DNA of 64,000 bases from Paenibacillaceae bacterium GAS479 (GCA_900105225.1 LT629764.1:818098-882097), one strand, 5' to 3'. Shown: positions 33,305 to 42,950, counted from the first letter of the stretch. Notes: a model not told the origin generated them from the sequence alone. Program-made: numbers and translations.

Positions 33305-36300
33305 TCAGCTCTGCTCAATGAGTTCGATCCACTCGTTGTATTCAGTCTGAAGCTTGGAGTACTCCGTCCGAAGCTTGTCGAACTCCGTTTTTAGCTGCTC
33401 GTAGGAAGTGCTGATTCGCTCATTGTCATGCTGCAGCTGATCAATATCCTGTCGGCTGCCGGAACGTTCCTCCTCCAGCTGTCGAAGTGCATCTTCCATT
33501 CGCTCCACCGCCGTATCTGAAGCGGCGGCCTCTTGTAGGGCGAGCTGCAACTGACGCTTCAACTCTTCCTCATTCTCGGCGCGATCGCTCTCCAAACGGG
33601 AAAGCCGTTCCACCTCTGTACCGCGCTCGGCGGCCAGTTGTTCCAACCGTTCACGCTCGCGACTCAATGTCTCCATGCGTTGCTGCCAATCGCGTTCCGC
33701 CTGCTCACGAGCCGATTCTGCCAAACCAATCGTTTCTGAGGCGCGCCGCTCAAGCTGCTGGAGCCTTGTTGTTGCATCGGCCAACTGCTGGCGGAGTTCC
33801 TGCGAATCTTGTTCATGAGTGGCTTTGTTTGTCTGCAGCAGTTCTGCAGATTCGCGAACCTGCTCCTCGAGCTCAGCAGCCCGACGGCGGGACAGCTCAA
33901 GCTCTTCCTGCGAGCCGCGCAGCATGCGTTGAGACTCTTCTAAAAGACGGCCGCGCGCTTCCTCTTGCTCCATAACGAACAGTAAATGTTCTTCCGCCTC
34001 AGCAATTCGCTTGGCCCAGTCCTCCCGAGCTTCAGCCAGTGCTTTGCGAGCCGAATCCGTTGCCCCTTTAAGCTCTGCGCGCTCTTCTTCCCACAATGAC
34101 GACAGACGTTGCTTCTCTGCCTCTGCATCCGCCTCGATACCTGCTGTTTGCGAGTTCCATTGCTGCTCACGTTCACGCAGCTGACGTTCTGCCTGCTCTG
34201 CACGATCCAGCGCATCCACAGCTTCCGCCTGCAGCTCTTCTAACTGCTTCGCCGTCGCTGCCTGCTGTTGCCCGGCATTCCCGCGCAGTTGCTCCAGCTC
34301 CGCTGCATGAGCAGCCTCCAGCTGTTCGCGAGCTTCTAACGCCATAAGCTGCGCCAGCTCCAACTCCTCGGCAGCTTCGCGGCGCAAGCGATCCGCCTCG
34401 GCAGCCGCTGCTGCCTGCAGCTTGGCCGCACGCTGCTCAGCGGCTTCAGCCGCCTCGCGCAGCAATGCCTCCGCAGCTTGCTCGCGCTGCACTACCTGCG
34501 CGTCTGCGCTCTCTCGCGCATGCGCAATTTCTGCCTCGGCGCGCTCCAGCGCCTCGCGCAGCTCAGCCGCTGCAGCTTCGCGCTCTGCAGCAGAGCTCGC
34601 GCGCAGCCGCTCCAGCTCCGCCTCTACCGCGGCGGCGCGTTCCGCCAGCGCTTGCTGCTGCCGCGCTGCCGCAGCAAGCTGCTCGCGGGCCTCTTGCAGC
34701 TGCCCGCGCGCCTCGGCGCCGTCCTGCTCCGCAACGTCCGCGCGCGAGTCAACCTCCGCGAGGCGGCCCTCCGCCTCCTCGCGCTTCGTCAGCTCCGCTG
34801 CTAGCCGCAGCTCCGCTTTTTCGCGCAGCTGCAGTTCCTCCTGCAGCTGCAAACCAGATGCCTCCAGCCGGATGCTGTGCTCCTCCAGCTGTTGCTCAGC
34901 ATCCTCGCGCTTCGCCTGCTCCGCAGCAAGTTGCTGCTGCGCCTCGCTAAGCGCGACTTCTGCGGCTTTGCGTTCCGCAGCCGCACTCGCCTGCAGCTCT
35001 TGCAGACGCTGCTCCAGCTCGGCACGCTTGCGCTGCGCCTCAGCCAACCGCTCCCGCTGACCCGCCAGCCCAGCTTGCAGCTCGTCAGCTCTCTTCTCCG
35101 CTTCCGCTTCAGCCTGGACCAATTGCGCTGCATGCGCCTCGCTTAGCCGCTCCAGCTCGGCACGCTGCTCCGCCTCGCGTCCTACAAGCTTTGCTTCAAG
35201 CTCGCCAACTGCCTTCTCCGCTTCCGCAGCAGCCTGGGCCAATTGCGCTGCATGCGCCTCGCTTAGCCGCTTCAGCTCGGCACGCTGCTCCGCCTCGCGT
35301 TCAGCAAGCTTCGCTTCAAGCTCGCCAACTGCCTTTTCCGCTTCCGCAGCAGCCTGGGCCAATTGCGCTGCATGCACCTCGCTCAGCCGCTCCAGCTCGG
35401 CACGCTGCTCCGCCTCGCGTCCAGCAAGCTTCGCTTCAAGCTCGCCAACTGCCTTTTCCGCTTCCGCAGCAGCTTGGGCCAACTGCTCTGCATGAGCCTC
35501 GCTCAGCCGCTTCAGCTCGGCACGCTGCTCCGCCTCGCGTCCTGCAAGCTTCGCTTGCAACTCACCAGCTGCCTCTTCCGCAGCTGTCATAACTTCTAAC
35601 AGCTGCGTCTCAAGCTCACCAGTTGCCTTCTCTGCAGCTGCCGCAGCCTCGGCCAACTGCGCCGCATGGGCCTCGCGCAGCCGCTCAAGCTCTGCTCTCT
35701 GCTCCTCCAGTTGCGTACCATGCGCCTCGCTAAGCCGTTCAAGCTCTGCTCTCTGCTCCTCCAACTGCGCACCATGCGCCTCGCTAAGCCGCTCAAGCTC
35801 CGCACGCTTCTCCGCCTCGCGTCCAGCGAGCGCACCTTCAAGCTCGGCACGCTGCTGCAGCTTCAGCGCCGCCAGCTCTTGCTCGCGGTTTTTGCGCTCA
35901 GCAAGCAGCTTCGCTTCCAGCCCGCCAATCTGCTCGCGATACAGCGCTTCACGTTGTCCAAGCTCGTCGCTCTGCTGTTCTAGTAGCTTAGCTCGCTCTT
36001 CTTCACGCTCGCGGCATTCCGCCTCGTAAAGCTGCTCAAGCTCTGCACGCTCACGTTCACGTGCTTCGGCTTCGCCATTATACAGCTGCTGAAGCTCGCC
36101 AATGCGCGCCATTAAGCGCTCTTCCAGCTCCAAAAGCTCCAGCGCGTAAGTCTCTTCCCGCGCAGACAGCTCCGTCGCATGAGCAGCCTGCAACGACTCA
36201 CGCTGCTGCTCGTATTGCAGAGCCGCCTCCGCGCGCTCTTCCTCAAGCCGCTTCTGAAGCTCGTTGCGGCTTTCTTCCAGCTGCACGCTCAGGCGATTCC

Positions 36301-37042
36301 GTTCGGTTTCCAACTGCTTTTGAACAGCTGCACGCTCCGATTCGTAACGCTTCTGGGCTTCCTCCAGCTTCTCTGCATGGAGTGCCTCACGCTCGCGGGC
36401 TTCCGATTCATATAAGCGCTCCCATTCCTGGCGTTCCGTCTCCAACAGCTTGGTGGCGTCGCTGCGCTCCTCCTCGTGGCGACGCTGCAGCTCATCATAC
36501 TGCTCCCGATGAGCCTCCAGCAAACGCTCACGTTCCAGCTGCCACTTCCGTTCCAGTCCAGCCGCCGCTTCGGCGCTTTCGCGCTCCAAGCGCTCCGTCT
36601 CATCCTTAACAGCAGCTTGTACAGCGGCTAGTCGTTCCTCCGCCTCGGCGCGCAGCTTGCCTTCAGCAGTTTCCCGCTCCTCCGAAAGACGCAACAGCTC
36701 GATAAGAGCCTCTTCCTCTTGGCGAAGCAGTTCAGCTTTTGCTCCCTCCGCTGCTTCCTGAGCCTTTTCCAGTTCACCCATCAGCGTTTTGCGGATATTC
36801 TGCTCTTCCTTGAGCAGTTCGCTGTCCTGCTTCAGACGGAAAACATCCTCCGCCATATGCATGGCCGCAAGCACCGCCAGCCTCGGCATGTCCAGCCTAG
36901 GGTAACCCTTGGCCAATTTATGCATGTTATCATCGACAAGAGCCGCCACTCTACGGATATAGTCCGAGCTGGTATGCCCTGTCAATCTGTATTGATGTCC
37001 GTATATATCCACCGTAACTTTTAAGCGATCGGCTTCTTTCAA
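33305..37042 (-). CDS. zapA: ZapA-domain protein with giant coiled-coil extension
   Basis: 1,245 residues from TTG 37042, chosen because GGGAGG lies eight bases upstream; a longer frame without a site starts at 37150. Residues 6-80 are a normal ZapA domain (LKVTVDIYGHQYRLTG, DYIRRVAALVDDNM, YPRLDMPRLAVLAAMHMAEDVFRL), the FtsZ-bundling cell division factor, usually about 85-100 residues in bacilli. Residues 80-1245 are unbroken Glu/Ala/Leu/Arg coiled coil, including four 40-residue repeats. Place in the genome (downstream of pheST) is that of the native zapA, so this seems to be the organism's own ZapA, not an extra copy. A Z-ring spacer or scaffold role is inference. Confidence 0.85.
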   Translation of the reverse strand: MKEADRLKVTVDIYGHQYRLTGHTSSDYIRRVAALVDDNMHKLAKGYPRLDMPRLAVLAAMHMAEDVFRLKQDSELLKEEQNIRKTLMGELEKAQEAAEGAKAELLRQEEEALIELLRLSEERETAEGKLRAEAEERLAAVQAAVKDETERLERESAEAAAGLERKWQLERERLLEAHREQYDELQRRHEEERSDATKLLETERQEWERLYESEAREREALHAEKLEEAQKRYESERAAVQKQLETERNRLSVQLEESRNELQKRLEEERAEAALQYEQQRESLQAAHATELSAREETYALELLELEERLMARIGELQQLYNGEAEARERERAELEQLYEAECREREEERAKLLEQQSDELGQREALYREQIGGLEAKLLAERKNREQELAALKLQQRAELEGALAGREAEKRAELERLSEAHGAQLEEQRAELERLSEAHGTQLEEQRAELERLREAHAAQLAEAAAAAEKATGELETQLLEVMTAAEEAAGELQAKLAGREAEQRAELKRLSEAHAEQLAQAAAEAEKAVGELEAKLAGREAEQRAELERLSEVHAAQLAQAAAEAEKAVGELEAKLAEREAEQRAELKRLSEAHAAQLAQAAAEAEKAVGELEAKLVGREAEQRAELERLSEAHAAQLVQAEAEAEKRADELQAGLAGQRERLAEAQRKRAELEQRLQELQASAAAERKAAEVALSEAQQQLAAEQAKREDAEQQLEEHSIRLEASGLQLQEELQLREKAELRLAAELTKREEAEGRLAEVDSRADVAEQDGAEARGQLQEAREQLAAAARQQQALAERAAAVEAELERLRASSAAEREAAAAELREALERAEAEIAHARESADAQVVQREQAAEALLREAAEAAEQRAAKLQAAAAAEADRLRREAAEELELAQLMALEAREQLEAAHAAELEQLRGNAGQQQAATAKQLEELQAEAVDALDRAEQAERQLREREQQWNSQTAGIEADAEAEKQRLSSLWEEERAELKGATDSARKALAEAREDWAKRIAEAEEHLLFVMEQEEARGRLLEESQRMLRGSQEELELSRRRAAELEEQVRESAELLQTNKATHEQDSQELRQQLADATTRLQQLERRASETIGLAESAREQAERDWQQRMETLSRERERLEQLAAERGTEVERLSRLESDRAENEEELKRQLQLALQEAAASDTAVERMEDALRQLEEERSGSRQDIDQLQHDNERISTSYEQLKTEFDKLRTEYSKLQTEYNEWIELIEQS
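35110..35590 (-). repeat. Four 120-bp tandem repeats in the ZapA coiled coil
   Basis: Copies align at exactly 120 bp and encode a 40-residue unit containing REAEQRAELERLSEAHAAQL and AEKAVGELEAKL. Forty is not a multiple of seven but equals 7+11+11+11, so the helix may be a mixed heptad/hendecad coil. High DNA identity shows recent expansion; weaker copies continue to about 35840. Confidence 0.85.
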
Positions 37043-37172
37043 GGCGGTATCCTCCCGTTGTTGTTTGAGCTGCTCTCCTGATGTCTGTCTCCGTTGCCGG
37101 AGGGCCGCTGGGGCCGCTCCTGCGGTAGCTCGTTCCGGCATAACCTTCATCCGAAGCCGCTTACCGCCGCTT

Positions 37173-37202
37173 TTTATACGATAGCCCTACAGAGGGCTGC
37201 AA
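37173..37202 (-). promoter_or_regulatory. Candidate sigma-A promoter of zapA
   Basis: On the minus strand TTGCAG (37202-37197) and TATAAA (37178-37173) are 18 bases apart, 130 bases before the TTG start. Confidence 0.5.
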
Positions 37203-37249
37203 TTAATTCGGATAACACTGTAACCGTCTCTAACATCCTTTATAGGTGT

Positions 37250-37352
37250 TGTTCAAAAAGCCCCCCCATTGATCAAGAGGTGAGCCAGAAGCCAGCTCGA
37301 CATCGAATCTTGTGTTCACCTTCTCGGTGCCCAATGATGACCTTTTTGAACA
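37250..37352. repeat. 103-bp MITE-like inverted-repeat element
   Basis: TGTTCAAAAAG at 37250-37260 is mirrored by CTTTTTGAACA at 37342-37352, and weaker inverted similarity continues inward (AAGAGGTGA against TCACCTTCT). No coding capacity. It lies between pheT and zapA and looks like a miniature transposon or a folded RNA element. Confidence 0.6.
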
Positions 37353-37459
37353 TGAACTTATAATAGAACGATTATAAATAAAACGACTATAGGCCTCTTC
37401 TAGCTTTGTTTATGCCTGTTTTCAGAACGGTTTCAATTATGATATTTCTCTCATTTAAC

Positions 37460-37511
37460 AAGGAAAAGCCGCATCTGCAGCCCCTAGCGGGGACTACTTC
37501 GATGCGGCTTC
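37460..37511 (-). terminator. Terminator of pheST
   Basis: AAGCCGCATC and GATGCGGCTT form a ten-pair outer stem with an inner CCCC/GGGG helix; on the minus strand it ends in TTTTCCTT just after the pheT stop. Confidence 0.85.
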
Positions 37512-37524
37512 ATGCGTTTCCTGC

Positions 37525-39963
37525 CTACTTCCTTAATTCAGCAGAGAAAGATTGTTCCAAAGCAGATACAGCCGAAGCATGCGCGGCAGTAACTTCATCA
37601 TCGGTCAGCGTGCGCTCCGGATGGCGGTACACAAGCGCCAACGCGACGCTCTTGCGACCTTCGCCAAGCTTCTCTCCCGTATAAACGTCGAATACTTTCA
37701 CCGACTCAAGCAGCTCGCCGGCAGCTTCCCGTACGACAGCTGCCAATGCAGCCGCTGGCACGCCAGCATCTACCGTGACCGCGATGTCGCGATCTGAAGC
37801 CGGATAACGCGGCAGCACACGGTAAGCAATCGTGCGGTCCACTACATCATACAACGCGCCGAGATCAAGTTCAGCGACATAAACATCTTCCAAGTCGCTC
37901 CCTTGCTGCAGCTCTGGATGGAGCTGGCCGACGTATCCGATAATCTCTTCGCCGCGTTCGCCGGAGAGCTTAATTGCTGCGGTACGTCCAGGATGCAGAT
38001 CGCCCGGAGCGGCGGCCTCATACGATACAGATTCGCTCAGCCCAAGCGTCGCGAACATCGTTTCCAGCACACCTTTGGCGTCATAAAAATCAACCTTCTC
38101 AGCGTTTTGGTTCCAAGCAGCCGCACGGCGCTGTCCGGTCAAAAGCAGAGCGAAGCGATGTTTCTCCTGCGGCAAACGAGTCAGTTGCTGCTCGTCGGTA
38201 TGGAATACCGTTCCGATCTCGAACAGCGCCAGATCATGGTTTTTACGATTGCGGTTGTAGGCCGCCGTCTCAAGCAGCTGCGGCAGCAACGACGTGCGAA
38301 GCACGCTGCGCTCCTCGCTCATCGGCATAGCCAAACGAATCGGCACAACACCATGCGACAGCTCAGGGAACAGCCCCGCCCGCGCCGGAGCTGTGAAGGA
38401 ATAGCTAATCACTTCATGCAGACCGGCATCCGACAGGCGGCGGCGCAGCTCGCGACGTACCGCTTGCGGCACAGTCAGCGCACCTGGCGTCGTTTCGCCA
38501 ATGATCGGCGTCGTTGGGATATTGTCGTAACCGTAAAGGCGGGCTACCTCTTCAATCAGATCGACATCACGCGTAATATCACCGCGGCGAGTCGGCACCT
38601 GAACCTTAATGACGCCTTGAGCAGACACCTCGGAATCAAAGCCCAGCCGACCGAAAATCGTCTGAACCTCCAGCTTGGACAACTCCATGCCAAGATAGTT
38701 GGCGATGCGATCCAGACTTATCTCGATAACGGCAGGCTGGACGGAATGAACAAGCTCTTGAGCGATGCCCTCGGTCACAAGACCGTTGCCGAGCCCAGCG
38801 ATCAGCGAAGCGGCGCGATCAAGCGCCGGAATGACGCGAGCCGGATCGACCTCTTTCTCAAAACGCAGGCTTGCTTCCGAACGCAGACCAAGCTGGCGGG
38901 AAGTACGGCGTACTACAGAACCGTCAAACTTCGCCGATTCAAGAATAATGTTCACGGTATCCGCAGAAACCTCGGAATTCGCGCCGCCCATAACTCCTGC
39001 CAAGGCAATCGCCTTTTCGCCGTCCGCGATTACGAGCATATGTGGCTGCAGCTTGCGCAGTTGGCCGTCCAGCGTTTCCAGCTCTTCGCCTTCGCGCGCC
39101 AAGCGTACGATAATCTCGCCTCCCGCCACACGGTCGGCGTCGAATGCATGTAAGGGCTGGCCGTATTCCAACATTACATAGTTAGTTACGTCAACGATAT
39201 TGTTGATCGGGCGAATACCCGCTGCCATCAGCCTATTTTGCAGCCAGAGCGGGGATGGGGCAACGGTGACATGTTTGATATAACGCGCGCTGTAATGCGG
39301 ACATTCATCGCGTGCCTCGATGCGTACCGACAGATGGTCCGAAGTCTGCTCCGCAGCATCAAAAATCCCACCCTCAGGCAGCTTTATCGGACGTCCCATA
39401 AGGGCGCCGATTTCGTAAGCTACACCGATATAACTCAAGGCATCGGAGCGGTTTGGCGTCAAATCAAGCTCCAACACATGCGTGCCCAGATCAAGCACTT
39501 CGCCAATCGGCTTGCCAAGCGGAAGCTTCGGCAGCACGAGGATGCCCTCCTGCTGCTCTTTTGGAAGCAGCTTGTCGTTCAGGCCGAGCTCGCGTGCAGA
39601 GCAGATCATGCCCTGCGACTCCACACCGCGCAGCTTGGCGCGCTTGATCGCAAAATCACCTGGCAGCTTAGCTCCGATTGTCGCAACTGGAACATGCTGG
39701 CCCGCATCTACGTTAGCTGCGCCGCATACGATTTGCAGATCCTCACCAGTGCCGACATCAACTTTACATACGTTCAGCTTGTCTGCATCGGGATGTTTGG
39801 TTTTCTCCTTGATGTAACCGACAACTACGCCGGTCACGCCTTTGTCCATAGACTCGATCGCATCAATCTCGATGCCTCCGGACGTCATTTTCTCCGCAAT
39901 CTCCTCTGGCGTCAGCCCTTCGAGGTTGATATAATCCGCCAGCCAGCTCGTTGAAATCTTCAT
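37525..39963 (-). CDS. pheT: Phenylalanine-tRNA ligase beta subunit
   Basis: 812 residues, normal length. Domains in order: N-terminal, tRNA-binding EMAP-like (about 40-150, HPDADKLNVCKVDVG), B3/B4 editing domain (HYSARYIKHV, NNIVDVTNYVMLEYGQPLHAFD), B5 (RGDITRDVDLIEEVARLYGYDNIPTT), catalytic-like core and C-terminal FDX-ACB anticodon-binding domain (PRYPASDRDIAVTVD). With PheS it forms the alpha2-beta2 enzyme that charges tRNA-Phe and edits Tyr. Starts 22 bases after pheS. Confidence 0.97.
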   Translation of the reverse strand: MKISTSWLADYINLEGLTPEEIAEKMTSGGIEIDAIESMDKGVTGVVVGYIKEKTKHPDADKLNVCKVDVGTGEDLQIVCGAANVDAGQHVPVATIGAKLPGDFAIKRAKLRGVESQGMICSARELGLNDKLLPKEQQEGILVLPKLPLGKPIGEVLDLGTHVLELDLTPNRSDALSYIGVAYEIGALMGRPIKLPEGGIFDAAEQTSDHLSVRIEARDECPHYSARYIKHVTVAPSPLWLQNRLMAAGIRPINNIVDVTNYVMLEYGQPLHAFDADRVAGGEIIVRLAREGEELETLDGQLRKLQPHMLVIADGEKAIALAGVMGGANSEVSADTVNIILESAKFDGSVVRRTSRQLGLRSEASLRFEKEVDPARVIPALDRAASLIAGLGNGLVTEGIAQELVHSVQPAVIEISLDRIANYLGMELSKLEVQTIFGRLGFDSEVSAQGVIKVQVPTRRGDITRDVDLIEEVARLYGYDNIPTTPIIGETTPGALTVPQAVRRELRRRLSDAGLHEVISYSFTAPARAGLFPELSHGVVPIRLAMPMSEERSVLRTSLLPQLLETAAYNRNRKNHDLALFEIGTVFHTDEQQLTRLPQEKHRFALLLTGQRRAAAWNQNAEKVDFYDAKGVLETMFATLGLSESVSYEAAAPGDLHPGRTAAIKLSGERGEEIIGYVGQLHPELQQGSDLEDVYVAELDLGALYDVVDRTIAYRVLPRYPASDRDIAVTVDAGVPAAALAAVVREAAGELLESVKVFDVYTGEKLGEGRKSVALALVYRHPERTLTDDEVTAAHASAVSALEQSFSAELRK

Positions 39964-39985
39964 ATTCGGTGTCCCCTCTCTTTCC

Positions 39986-41020
39986 TTACATTCTTGCGAA
40001 CTGGCTCAGGAAGCGCAGATCATTCGTGTAGAAATGGCGAATATCATCGATACCGTATTTGAGCAGAGCGATGCGCTCGATGCCCATACCAAAAGCAAAA
40101 CCGGTCACTTCCTCAGGATCGTAACCGCCGGCTTGGAGCACCTTTGGATGAACCATGCCGCAGCCGAGAATTTCCAGCCAGCCCGTTCCTTTGCACATCC
40201 GACAGCCTTTGCCTCCGCATTGGGAACAGGTCATATCAACCTCGGCGCTTGGTTCGGTGAACGGGAAGAAGCTTGGGCGCAGGCGGATACGCGCTTGTTT
40301 GCCGAACATCTCCTGTACGAATTGCAGCAGCGTTCCTTTGAGATCGCTCATGCGGATGCCTTTGCCAACGACGAGACCTTCCACCTGATTGAACTGGAAG
40401 GAATGAGTCGCGTCGTCATCATCGCGGCGGTAAACCTTGCCAGGGCAGATGATTTTGAGCGGGGATTTACCGTTCATCGCCTTCATCGAGCGGATTTGCA
40501 CAGGAGAAGTCTGCGTACGCATCAGAATTTCATCCGTAATGTAGAAGGAATCCTGCATGTCGCGGGCTGGGTGGTTTTTAGGCAGATTAAGAGCCTCGAA
40601 GTTGTAATAATCGGTCTCCACCTCAGGACCTTCCGCAATCGTGTACCCCATGCCGATGAAAATATCCTCGATCTCCTGAGCTACCTTGTTGAGCGGATGA
40701 ACCGCTCCTGCAGGCAGCGGGCTGCCCGGCAAAGTGACGTCAATCGTTTCGGAGCGCAAACGCTCCTCCGTTTCAGCGCGGCGGAATGCGGCGCTTTTCT
40801 CCTCGATAACGGCCTCAATCGCGCCGCGAACGCTGTTCGCTACCTCACCGATGACCGGACGCTCCTCTGCGCTAAGTGCGCCCATGCCGCGCAAAATCTC
40901 GGTCAGCGCACCCTTTTTGCCCAAATACTTAACGCGAAGATCACTCAGCTCCTGTGGGCCTGTTACTCCTTGCAGCTCCTGCAGCGCTTCTGCGCGCAGC
41001 GCCTCCAAACGTTCCTTCAT
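39986..41020 (-). CDS. pheS: Phenylalanine-tRNA ligase alpha subunit
   Basis: 344 residues from ATG 41020, supported by AGGAGG eight bases upstream; the frame continues back into the leader but that part is the T-box RNA. Class II synthetase motifs: [51 protein letters not shown] near motif 2/3 and [22 protein letters not shown] (motif 3). [13 protein letters not shown] insertion is present, common in Gram-positive PheS. Confidence 0.97.
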   Translation of the reverse strand: MKERLEALRAEALQELQGVTGPQELSDLRVKYLGKKGALTEILRGMGALSAEERPVIGEVANSVRGAIEAVIEEKSAAFRRAETEERLRSETIDVTLPGSPLPAGAVHPLNKVAQEIEDIFIGMGYTIAEGPEVETDYYNFEALNLPKNHPARDMQDSFYITDEILMRTQTSPVQIRSMKAMNGKSPLKIICPGKVYRRDDDDATHSFQFNQVEGLVVGKGIRMSDLKGTLLQFVQEMFGKQARIRLRPSFFPFTEPSAEVDMTCSQCGGKGCRMCKGTGWLEILGCGMVHPKVLQAGGYDPEEVTGFAFGMGIERIALLKYGIDDIRHFYTNDLRFLSQFARM

Positions 41021-41094
41021 CGCTAATGCCTCCTTGTGCTTAGTTCCAGCCAATCTGCTCAGCGGGATCAATTTACTTTTTCTGGGATATAAAA

Positions 41095-41460
41095 AAACAA
41101 AAAAGGCCCTCTCCGCTAGGGACGAAAGGACCGTGGTACCACCCTGATTCCAGCCGTAAGAAGGCACGAATACGAGCACAAACATGGGGCTCGGATTTCG
41201 CAATACTTCTCAGCGCATGAATGCGCCTGGCTGCTTAATAGCCGAATAACGGACGGCTGACCCGCGAGTCTCTATTGGCGCTGAATCGGCGCGTTCAAGT
41301 CTCAAGCTCTGGAGTGAATTCGGGCCGGCTGGTTGTCCGGGATCGCTCTCAATCGGCGGCGTTCCCTCCCTGTGGATCAAGCACGGCGTACTAGTCTCCG
41401 TCATCGCTGTATGGGATGTGTTACAGACATGATTTTTTCAGACATTTTATTTCAAACACT
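41095..41460 (-). promoter_or_regulatory. T-box riboswitch leader of pheST (Phe)
   Basis: The T-box GGGTGGTACCACGG is at 41144-41131 on the minus strand, followed by a terminator hairpin (GGTCC/GGGCC) and a long T-rich run at about 41090-41105. Upstream, AGTA (near 41390) and GAATTC with a candidate UUC specifier at 41318-41316 fit the specifier-loop E motif. Uncharged tRNA-Phe pairing would stabilise the antiterminator and switch on pheST. Confidence 0.9.
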
Positions 41461-41468
41461 GATTACTC

Positions 41469-41497
41469 ATTATATCTATCGCAAGCGCAAGTTGCAA
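41469..41497 (-). promoter_or_regulatory. Sigma-A promoter of the pheST leader
   Basis: On the minus strand TTGCAA (41497-41492), 17-base spacer and a perfect TATAAT (41474-41469), placing the transcript start just before the T-box structure. Confidence 0.75.
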
Positions 41498-41532
41498 CCT
41501 GCATAAGACCAAGTTGCTACCTTCATAAGACC
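41489..41532. repeat. Tandem 22-bp direct repeat over the pheST promoter
   Basis: Two copies, AAGTTGCAACCTGCATAAGA and AAGTTGCTACCTTCATAAGA plus CC each, differing at two positions. The first copy contains the -35 hexamer. Confidence 0.7.
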
Positions 41533-41553
41533 AAACTGTCACTTGGCATGGGC

Positions 41554-42021
41554 TTAGCTTTTACGCCAAATCCCGCCTGAACAATGGGTAAATCCGCATT
41601 TTTGATAAAAGTCCAAATGTTTGGCAGCAAACGTCAAAGTGACGATTTCAAGCCCTTGCCGTTCTGCTTCCTCCAATAATGTTGCGATTAATTTTCGACC
41701 GATGCCTTGTTTTTGATAATCTGGATGAACGATTACATCCTCTAAATATCCATGCTGCAACCCCATGCCGGTAATGTAGCCAAAAGCAATAAGCTTGCCG
41801 TCTGCGTCCCTTGCACCCGCCCAGAAGTTGCATCGTTCAAACAGAACTGGATAATCACCGTCTCGTCGTTCCCAGCCTGCTGACTCCCGAAGATTGGGCA
41901 CTTCAATCTCCAAGAGCTTTGGGTTGATTATAATTTCGATTTTGTACTCCCCTTCATATCGTTTTGCGGTGCGACGATCATCGGCTTGTCCTGCGTCCAA
42001 TAATGATAAGGCAATATCCAC
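41554..42021 (-). CDS. GNAT-family N-acetyltransferase
   Basis: Up to 155 residues. Core GNAT motif: LEDVIVHPDYQKQGIGRKLIATLLEEAERQG (Q-x-x-G-I-G acetyl-CoA loop) and LDFYQKCGF near the end. The start is unclear: GTG 42021 lacks a good ribosome binding site and the first 35 residues do not look like the domain, so an internal start after AAGGGGAG near 41945 is possible. Substrate unknown. Confidence 0.8.
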   Translation of the reverse strand: MDIALSLLDAGQADDRRTAKRYEGEYKIEIIINPKLLEIEVPNLRESAGWERRDGDYPVLFERCNFWAGARDADGKLIAFGYITGMGLQHGYLEDVIVHPDYQKQGIGRKLIATLLEEAERQGLEIVTLTFAAKHLDFYQKCGFTHCSGGIWRKS

Positions 42022-42045
42022 CCGTTACTACTATGCGTTATCTGC

Positions 42046-42879
42046 TCAAAAGCTCTCCGGTCCCCGGTTGCGATCCATCAAGCCATGCTCGAAGGCATAA
42101 CGAGTCAGTTGCACGCGGTTGTCGAGATGCAGCTTTTGCAGGATGTTTTTGAGATGGTTTTTGACCGTATGCTCGGATATTCCGAGCGTGTGGGCCACCT
42201 CGCGGTTGGGCTCTCCTAGAGCGACTCGCTCCAAAATCTCCTTTTCGCGCTCGGTGAGCGGGGTGGTGGACTGGCTCGTGGAACTGCGCGACGGAGTCGA
42301 AGCAGCCGATGCCACGCGGCTCTCGCGACTGCGATTGGGAAGAAACTCATGAAGAATTCGTGTGGCGAGCTCACGGCTCATCGGAGCTTCGTCCAGCGAT
42401 ACCGCTCGCAAGTAATCCAGCCATGCGGATGGCGAAAGATTTTTTAGCAAATAACCTTGCGCACCCCGCTTGATCGCTTCGAACAAATCGGCTATGTCGT
42501 CAGATACGGTAACCATAACAATCTTTACCGAAGGCAGGATACTTTTGATGCGCGAGGTCGCTTCCAGCCCATCGATACCCGGCATGCGGATATCCATCAG
42601 AATGAGTTCCGGCTGCAGTTGCTCCGCGAGCAGTACCGCCTCTTCACCGCCCGAAGCCTCGCCTGTCACTTGGAAAAAAGCATCCTCTGAGAGAATGATA
42701 CGCATTCCTTCGCGTCCATGTGGGTGATCATCCACGAGCATTACGCTCACAGGGCCTCGACTCGCTACAGATGCCTCTTTACCGTCCAGCGTTCCCTCAT
42801 GATCACTGTTTAATGGCTTCTGGCCATTGCCTCCGCCACTCCCAGACTGATCAAAACCCGACTGCTGATTTGTATTCAA
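42046..42879 (-). CDS. NarL/FixJ-family response regulator
   Basis: 277 residues, TTG start eight bases after AGGAGG. A 42-residue polar N-terminal tail precedes the receiver domain (VMLVDDH, phospho-acceptor Asp in LILMDIRMPG, Thr in MVTVSDD, Lys in YLLKNL); a Ser/Thr-rich linker leads to the LuxR-type HTH (LTEREKEILERVALGEPNREVAHTLGISEHTVKNHLKNI). Cognate kinase is the next gene upstream on the same strand, 71 bases away. Confidence 0.92.
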   Translation of the reverse strand: MNTNQQSGFDQSGSGGGNGQKPLNSDHEGTLDGKEASVASRGPVSVMLVDDHPHGREGMRIILSEDAFFQVTGEASGGEEAVLLAEQLQPELILMDIRMPGIDGLEATSRIKSILPSVKIVMVTVSDDIADLFEAIKRGAQGYLLKNLSPSAWLDYLRAVSLDEAPMSRELATRILHEFLPNRSRESRVASAASTPSRSSTSQSTTPLTEREKEILERVALGEPNREVAHTLGISEHTVKNHLKNILQKLHLDNRVQLTRYAFEHGLMDRNRGPESF

Positions 42880-42950
42880 ATGCTCCGCCTCCTTTTGACT
42901 GCCGATTTAATTACATCATACTTGTCATACTTGCTCCCTAACGATGCGAT

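Noticed and set aside
34422-35592. Long Ala/Ser/Arg-rich plus-strand frames inside zapA
   Set aside because: They mirror the coiled-coil codons of the minus-strand gene and have no start signals.
38765-39153. Plus-strand frames of over 100 codons opposite pheT and pheS
   Set aside because: Antisense to strongly supported synthetase genes.
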